This document shows, piece after piece, positions 5,930 to 9,354 of a stretch of 9,354 bases of DNA. Origin of the DNA: Frankiales bacterium (GTDB lineage: Bacteria; Actinomycetota; Actinomycetes; Mycobacteriales; SCTD01). The position numbers were made by a program, and so were the translations under genes. The notes beneath the pieces are model-generated. The model had not been told where the DNA came from. It did not search any database and saw only the letters and a list, made by a program, of their open reading frames with translations. The stretch spans positions 1-9,354 of the forward strand of contig JAODNQ010000240.1 of the NCBI GenBank assembly GCA_025464695.1, given 5' to 3'. Each line of letters starts with the position of its first letter. The stretch's first letter is position 1.

Positions 5930-7446
5930 GCCTCTTCTCTCAGGCTGGCCCGCAGGGCCTTCCGGTCGGTCTTGAACACACTGGTCAGCGGGACGGCGTC
6001 GACGATCCGGACCTCCCGCGGGTACTTGGCGGCGCTGATGTGCTCCCGGCTGAACGCGATCAGCTCGTCCGGGGTGGCGGTGGCGCCGGGCGCGAGCTGC
6101 ACGAATGCGACGACCTCCTCGCCGACCCGCGGGTCGGGCCGCCCGACGACGGCGGCAGCCGCGACCGCCGGGTGCGCGAGCAGGACGTCCTCGACGTCGC
6201 GGGGGTAGACGTTGAAGCCGTTGCGGATGACGAGGTCCTTGAGCCGGTCGACGACGTAGAGGTAGCCGTCGTCGTCGAGGTGGCCGACGTCGCCGGTGTG
6301 CAGCCAGCCGTCCCGCAGCGTCTCGGCCGTCGCCTCCGGCGCCTTCCAGTAGCCCTGCATGAGGACCGGCCCGCGCACGCAGACCTCGCCGTCCTGCCCT
6401 GCCGGCAGCACCTCGCCCTGCGGTCCCTCGATCCGCACGGTGACGCCCTGGACCGGCTTGCCGACGCTGCCGAGCCGGCGCTCCTCGGGCGGCTGGGCGC
6501 TGATCAGGGCGCTCGACTCGGTGCAGCCGTAGCCCTCCCGGACCTCCAGCCCGGGCACCCGACGCTCGAGCTCGTGGGCCAGCTCCAGCGCCAGCGGAGC
6601 CCCGCCGCTGCTCACGCGCTCGAGGCTGGACAGGTCGTGGTCCTCGAGCGGCTGCGCCAGGAGCATCGCGATCATCGACGGGATGAGGGCGGCCTGCTGC
6701 ACGCGCTCCTGCTCCACGAGCGTGAGGAAGGAGGCGGGGTCGAACCAGCGCATGAGCACCGAGGAGCCGCGCTCGACCGCGTGCAGGCTCGTCACGGACA
6801 CCATCAGCCCGTACACGTGCGCCAGCGGCAGCGGCAGCAGGCCCCGGGTGCGGCCCTCCTTGTAGCCGGCCGCGTGGCCGGCGGCCCCGGCGGCGTCCAG
6901 GCCGGCGTGGGTCAGGACCACGCCCTTGCTGCGCCCCGTGGTGCCGCCCGTGTAGAGCAGCGCGGCGGCGTCGTCGGGGGAGCGGTCGGCCAGCGGCAGG
7001 TCGTCGCCGGACTCCAGCTCCGCGAAGCTCGTGGTCCCGGCGTCCCCGCCGACGACGACGACCGGCAGCCCGGGCGCGGCCGCCTGCACCTTCGCCAGCC
7101 ACTCGGGCGTGGTGACGACGGCCTTCGCGCCGGAGTCCTGCACGACGTGGCGCAGCTCGTCCTCGGTCAGCAGGAACAGCACCGGGGTCGGCACCGCGCC
7201 GGCGCGCCACAGGGCGTTGTAGGCGATGCCGACCTCGGGGCAGTTGGTCATGCAGACGACGACGCGGTCACCGGGACCGATGCCGAGACCGGCGAAGCCC
7301 GAGGCGGCGCGGCGCGCCCGCGCCGCCAGCTCCGACGACGTGTGCCACGTGCCCTCGAACAGCAGGGCCGGGCCGTCGCCGAGCCGCTCCAGCGCCTGCT
7401 CGGCCCGGCGTCCCAGGGTGGTGGGGGTGGTCGTCGTGGTGGTCAT
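5926..7446 (-). CDS. Long-chain-type acyl-CoA synthetase (FadD/ANL superfamily)
   Basis: This 506-residue adenylate-forming enzyme activates a carboxylic acid to acyl-AMP and then acyl-CoA. The core motifs appear in order: phosphate-binding loop YTGGTTGRSKG (165-175), GYGCTE (305-310), GWLHTGD (380-386, Asp386 for the ribose), and hinge region DRLKDLVIRNGFNVYP (400-415). Near the C-terminus Lys492 sits where the catalytic lysine belongs, but the preceding residue is Phe rather than the usual Gly (SVFKTDRKALR). The N-terminus is a run of Thr. Length matches FadD13-like enzymes. The ATG at 7446 overlaps the TetR stop (ATGA), and a strong GGAGGAGG lies in the last codons of tetR. Its likely job is to feed the acid released by ester hydrolysis into beta-oxidation or lipid synthesis. 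The acid's chain length is unknown. Confidence 0.93.
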   Translation of the reverse strand: MTTTTTTPTTLGRRAEQALERLGDGPALLFEGTWHTSSELAARARRAASGFAGLGIGPGDRVVVCMTNCPEVGIAYNALWRAGAVPTPVLFLLTEDELRHVVQDSGAKAVVTTPEWLAKVQAAAPGLPVVVVGGDAGTTSFAELESGDDLPLADRSPDDAAALLYTGGTTGRSKGVVLTHAGLDAAGAAGHAAGYKEGRTRGLLPLPLAHVYGLMVSVTSLHAVERGSSVLMRWFDPASFLTLVEQERVQQAALIPSMIAMLLAQPLEDHDLSSLERVSSGGAPLALELAHELERRVPGLEVREGYGCTESSALISAQPPEERRLGSVGKPVQGVTVRIEGPQGEVLPAGQDGEVCVRGPVLMQGYWKAPEATAETLRDGWLHTGDVGHLDDDGYLYVVDRLKDLVIRNGFNVYPRDVEDVLLAHPAVAAAAVVGRPDPRVGEEVVAFVQLAPGATATPDELIAFSREHISAAKYPREVRIVDAVPLTSVFKTDRKALRASLREEA

Positions 7447-8126
7447 CGTCCTCCTCCGAGCAGTGCGGTGACGCCGGTGACGACGACGGCTGCCGCGGCC
7501 TCCGGGTCCAGCCCCCGGTCGACCCGCAGGGCGTCCCAGGCGGCGGCGCTGCAGACGCAGTACAGGCCGTCGAGCAGCGCGGCGGCCTCGTCGTCGTCGA
7601 GCCGGTCGAACTCGGTCGCGAAGACGGCGCGGAGCTCCTTGTCGCCGACCTTGACGTACCAGGACCAGTTGCGGCGCAGCTGGGCCGAGCCCGGCAGTCG
7701 GAGCCGGGTGGCGCGCATGACGGGCAGCAGCGCCTCGAGCACCCGGGCGCGCGAGGCGCAGAAGCGGGGGAGGCGCTCGGCGAGCGGCAGGGCGGGGTCG
7801 GGCACGTCGGCGAGGGCCGAGATCTTCTCCAGCTCGCGCCGCCCCGCCTCGAGCCAGAGGGCCTCCATGTCGGAGAAGTGGCCGTAGACGGTGCGCAGCG
7901 CCACGCCCGCCCGGGCGGCGACCCGCTGCGCGGTCGGCGCGAGGTCGCCCTCCTCCTGGAGCGCGAGCAGCGCGTCGACGACGGCGTCGCGGGTGCGCAG
8001 GGCGCGGCGGGTGCGGCCGTCGACGGGGGCGTCGTCGGTCGGGTCGCCCGGCTGCCCGGCCCGTGCGTGGACCTGCCCGCCGGGCGGCTCGTGCTCGGCG
8101 ACCTGAGGGTCGACCGTCTGCTCCAC
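7443..8126 (-). CDS. TetR-family transcriptional regulator, first gene of the operon
   Basis: This 227-residue protein has an N-terminal low-complexity stretch (1-37), a TetR helix-turn-helix domain at about 39-90, and an all-helical ligand-binding part after that. Recognisable DNA-binding features are TAQRVAARAGVALRTVYGHF (65-84), with the Tyr-x-His-Phe and a following DMEAL that close the TetR motif. The GTG start at 8126 is chosen because CAGGAG lies 6 nt upstream (8133-8138); an in-frame ATG at 8201 would place the coding region across the inverted repeat and lacks this support. As first gene of the operon, beside a perfect palindrome, it is probably an autorepressor that also controls the divergent esterase. 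A pathway ketone, ester, acid or acyl-CoA is the likely inducer, which is inference. Confidence 0.9.
   Translation of the reverse strand: MEQTVDPQVAEHEPPGGQVHARAGQPGDPTDDAPVDGRTRRALRTRDAVVDALLALQEEGDLAPTAQRVAARAGVALRTVYGHFSDMEALWLEAGRRELEKISALADVPDPALPLAERLPRFCASRARVLEALLPVMRATRLRLPGSAQLRRNWSWYVKVGDKELRAVFATEFDRLDDDEAAALLDGLYCVCSAAAWDALRVDRGLDPEAAAAVVVTGVTALLGGGR
7450..7457 (-). promoter_or_regulatory. Ribosome binding site of the acyl-CoA synthetase, inside tetR
   Basis: GGAGGAGG on the - strand encodes the Gly run at the end of the TetR protein and ends 3 nt before the synthetase ATG (the first GGAGG gives a 6-nt spacer). It supports the start at 7446 and coupled but independently strong translation of the first enzyme gene. 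Confidence 0.75.
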
Positions 8127-8132
8127 GTGGGT

Positions 8133-8138
8133 CTCCTG
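8133..8138 (-). promoter_or_regulatory. Ribosome binding site of the TetR gene
   Basis: CAGGAG on the - strand lies 6 nt before the GTG at 8126. It decides that start over the longer in-frame ATG at 8201. Confidence 0.75.
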
Positions 8139-8188
8139 GTGTGCGGTGCGTCTCGGTGCGACTCTCGCCCACGACCGGCCCGGACGCC

Positions 8189-8215
8189 AGTATCTCTGCA
8201 CTGATCGTGCAGCAA
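8189..8215 (-). promoter_or_regulatory. Candidate leftward promoter of the TetR operon
   Basis: On the - strand, TTGCTG (8215-8210) and GATACT (8194-8189) resemble -35 and -10 elements. The 15-bp spacer is shorter than ideal. The GATACT box stands out in otherwise very GC-rich DNA. Transcription would start near 8181, giving a leader of about 55 nt before the GTG at 8126. The inverted repeat lies between and over these elements. Confidence 0.4.
8196..8212. promoter_or_regulatory. Candidate TetR operator, perfect 17-bp inverted repeat
   Basis: CTGCACTGATCGTGCAG consists of 6-bp arms CTGCAC and GTGCAG around 5 nt. It lies in the 143-bp gap between the divergent TetR operon and the HSL esterase gene. 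It overlaps the end of the proposed -35 and fills most of the spacer of the leftward promoter, and it lies just upstream of the possible rightward -10. Position, symmetry and size fit a TetR-family operator. Binding is inferred. Confidence 0.6.
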
Positions 8216-8230
8216 GTCGCGCGGGGGGCC

Positions 8231-8236
8231 TACCGT
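8231..8236 (+). promoter_or_regulatory. Possible -10 element for the HSL esterase gene
   Basis: TACCGT fits the actinobacterial TAnnnT pattern and lies 33 bp upstream of the GTG at 8270. No convincing -35 is present at the usual distance, where the right arm of the inverted repeat sits. This would leave a leader of about 28 nt. The support is weak. Confidence 0.2.
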
Positions 8237-8269
8237 CGCAGTCCCGACCCCCGAGCTCCCGAGGTGCCC

Positions 8270-9217
8270 GTGCCGCTCGACCCCGCCGTCCAGGGGATGC
8301 TGTCCCTGCTCGCCTCCCTGGACCGCCCCTCGCTCAGCGCCGGCTCCCCGGAGCAGGCCCGCGCAGGGTTCCGCACCCTGACCGTCGACCTCCGCGACCC
8401 CGCCGCGGTGCCCGCCGTCGGCGCGGTCGAGGACCGCGTGCTCGACCTCACCGCCGGTCCGCTGGGGGCCCGCCTCTACCGGCCGGAGACCCCGGGGCCG
8501 CACCCGACGGTGGTGTTCTTCCACGGCGGCGGGTTCGTCATCGGCGACCTCGACACCCACGACGTCCAGTGCCGCTGGCTGTGCCGGGAGGCCGACGTCG
8601 TCGTGCTGTCGGTCGACTACCGGACGGCCCCCGAGGCGCCGTTCCCGGCCGCCGTCGACGACTGCCTCGGCGCGACGCTCTGGGCGTTCGAGCACGAGGC
8701 CGAGCTGGGCGGCGACGGCCGGGTGGCGGTCGGTGGCGACAGCGCCGGCGGCAACCTGGCTACGGTGGTCTGCCAGCAGCTCGTGGCCGCCGGCGGTCCC
8801 GTCCCCGTGGCGCAGCTGCTGCTGTACCCCGCCACCGACTTCGTCGAGGACGAGGGCCAGACGCACGCCTACCGCGTCGCGAACGCCGAGGGCTACTTCC
8901 TCACGGCCGACGACATGGCCTGGTTCGGCGAGCACTACGCCGGCCCGGCCGACCGCACCGACCCTCGCCTGTCCCCGCTGCGCGGGAGCGTCGCCGGCCT
9001 GCCGCCCGCCGTCCTGGTCACGGCGGAGTTCGACCCGCTGCGCGACGAGGGCGAGGCCTACCGGCGTGCGCTGGAGGCCGCGGGCGTGCCGGTGGTCGGC
9101 CGCTGCTACGACGGGCTGATCCACGGCTTCTTCGACCTCGCCGCGCTCTCGCCGGCCGCGGAGCAGGCCGTCCGGGAGACCTGCGCCGACCTGAAGGGGC
9201 TGCTGGCGCGCGGCTGA
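8270..9217 (+). CDS. HSL-family alpha/beta-hydrolase esterase (LipR-like), divergent from the operon
   Basis: This 315-residue esterase belongs to the hormone-sensitive lipase (family IV) group. The oxyanion-hole motif HGGGFV is at 85-90, the nucleophile motif GDSAGG at 156-161 (Ser158), the acid is Asp255 in EFDPLRDEG, and the base is His285 in LIHGFF. The N-terminal cap begins with MPLDPAVQ, the usual opening of actinobacterial members. That, with GAGG at 8261-8264 and a 5-nt spacer, favours GTG 8270 over GTG 8264 and the far upstream in-frame ATG at 8063. No signal peptide is seen, so it acts in the cytoplasm. Sharing a 143-bp control region with the BVMO operon suggests it hydrolyses an ester or lactone made there, as proposed for LipR in the mymA operon and shown for ChnC-type lactonases. 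The substrate is unknown. Confidence 0.93.
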   Translation: MPLDPAVQGMLSLLASLDRPSLSAGSPEQARAGFRTLTVDLRDPAAVPAVGAVEDRVLDLTAGPLGARLYRPETPGPHPTVVFFHGGGFVIGDLDTHDVQCRWLCREADVVVLSVDYRTAPEAPFPAAVDDCLGATLWAFEHEAELGGDGRVAVGGDSAGGNLATVVCQQLVAAGGPVPVAQLLLYPATDFVEDEGQTHAYRVANAEGYFLTADDMAWFGEHYAGPADRTDPRLSPLRGSVAGLPPAVLVTAEFDPLRDEGEAYRRALEAAGVPVVGRCYDGLIHGFFDLAALSPAAEQAVRETCADLKGLLARG

Positions 9218-9222
9218 GCCGC
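9210..9222 (+). terminator. Weak hairpin at the esterase stop codon
   Basis: GCGGC and GCCGC pair around the TGA stop at 9215-9217. The stem has 5 bp and the loop 3 nt, with no T-tract, so a terminator role is doubtful. The 8-bp palindrome GACGCGTC at 9227-9234 follows, before the next gene's ribosome site. Confidence 0.2.
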
Positions 9223-9264
9223 ACCTGACGCGTCCTGTCGGAGGCGGGTGCCACGGTGGCCGGC

Positions 9265-9354
9265 ATGGACCTCCTGCCGCTCGTCGCCGCCCTCGCCGTC
9301 GGGCTCCTCGTCGGGGTCGCCTGCGGCCTGGCCGTCGGGGCGGCCCGCTCCGCC
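9265..9354 (+). CDS. N-terminus of a membrane-anchored protein, possibly RmuC, partial
   Basis: From ATG 9265 the frame is open to the window edge and gives 30 residues. They open with MDLLPLVAALAVGLLVG, a single hydrophobic segment ending near a Gly/Ala-Arg stretch. RmuC (a DNA recombination-associated protein) usually begins with a similar N-terminal membrane segment, but so do many others, so the family is a guess. GGAGG at 9240-9244 lies 20 nt from this ATG and 11 nt from an in-frame GTG at 9256, which could be the true start. The gene is 47 bp downstream of the esterase stop, on the same strand. Confidence 0.5.
   Translation, partial: MDLLPLVAALAVGLLVGVACGLAVGAARSA

Noticed and set aside
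7416..7446. Repeated ACC/ACG codons at the start of the synthetase gene as a possible microsatellite.
   Set aside because: It is a short run of mixed Thr codons encoding a Thr-rich N-terminus, with no perfect repeat unit beyond a few copies.
6040..7887. Open frame of 615 codons on the + strand opposite the acyl-CoA synthetase and TetR genes.
   Set aside because: It spans two well-supported - strand genes and shows no recognisable domain; an artefact of high GC.
8127..8201. Longer TetR start at ATG 8201.
   Set aside because: It would run through the inverted repeat and candidate promoter. The GTG at 8126 has a well-placed CAGGAG and gives the usual length for the family.
8063..8269. Longer HSL esterase start at ATG 8063.
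   Set aside because: It would overlap the tetR coding region and the control region. The family opening MPLDPAVQ and GAGG spacing support GTG 8270.
7268..9124. Open frame of 618 codons on the - strand across the HSL esterase, the control region and TetR.
   Set aside because: It crosses the divergent promoter region and two genes with complete family motifs in other frames, and its composition is repetitive.
1..9354. tRNA or rRNA genes, CRISPR arrays, transposases, phage or defence genes.
   Set aside because: Looked for on both strands; no matching sequence patterns or protein families are visible.

Overview
The window is about 75% G+C, uses many GTG starts, and has long spurious open frames opposite the real genes. 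With the protein families present, this points to a high-GC actinomycete (Actinomycetota). I cannot fix the genus. No RNA genes, insertion sequences, CRISPR arrays or integrase-type elements were seen. Coding density is above 95%.

Left part (1-2381, + strand): the last codons of an upstream gene, then a membrane-anchored von Willebrand factor A (VWA/BatA-like) protein, then a CPA1-type cation:proton antiporter. The VWA gene resembles the one that follows moxR and a DUF58 gene in many actinobacteria (Rv1481 in M. tuberculosis), so the cut-off gene is probably the DUF58 member.

Centre (8126 down to 2371, - strand): a compact five-gene operon in the order TetR regulator, acyl-CoA synthetase, zinc alcohol dehydrogenase, Baeyer-Villiger-type flavin monooxygenase, alpha/beta hydrolase. 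Three of the four junctions are 4-bp ATGA overlaps and the fourth is a 10-bp overlap, so the operon looks translationally coupled throughout. Across a 143-bp gap, a hormone-sensitive-lipase (HSL) family esterase is transcribed the other way (8270-9217). The gap holds a perfect 17-bp inverted repeat, CTGCACTGATCGTGCAG, placed against a candidate promoter of the TetR operon. It is the best candidate operator.

The enzymes fit one route: secondary alcohol to ketone (dehydrogenase), ketone to ester (monooxygenase), ester to alcohol plus acid (one or both esterases), acid to acyl-CoA (synthetase). The set resembles the mymA operon of M. tuberculosis (mymA BVMO, lipR HSL esterase, adhD, fadD13) and bacterial ketone-degradation clusters. 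Here it is under a TetR protein rather than the AraC-type VirS. The natural substrate cannot be read from the sequence.

The antiporter and the operon's last gene converge and overlap by 11 bp. The two stop codons lie in opposite arms of a perfect 8-bp hairpin, a possible bidirectional terminator. At the right edge (9265 onward) a new + strand gene begins with a membrane segment, possibly rmuC, and runs off the window.
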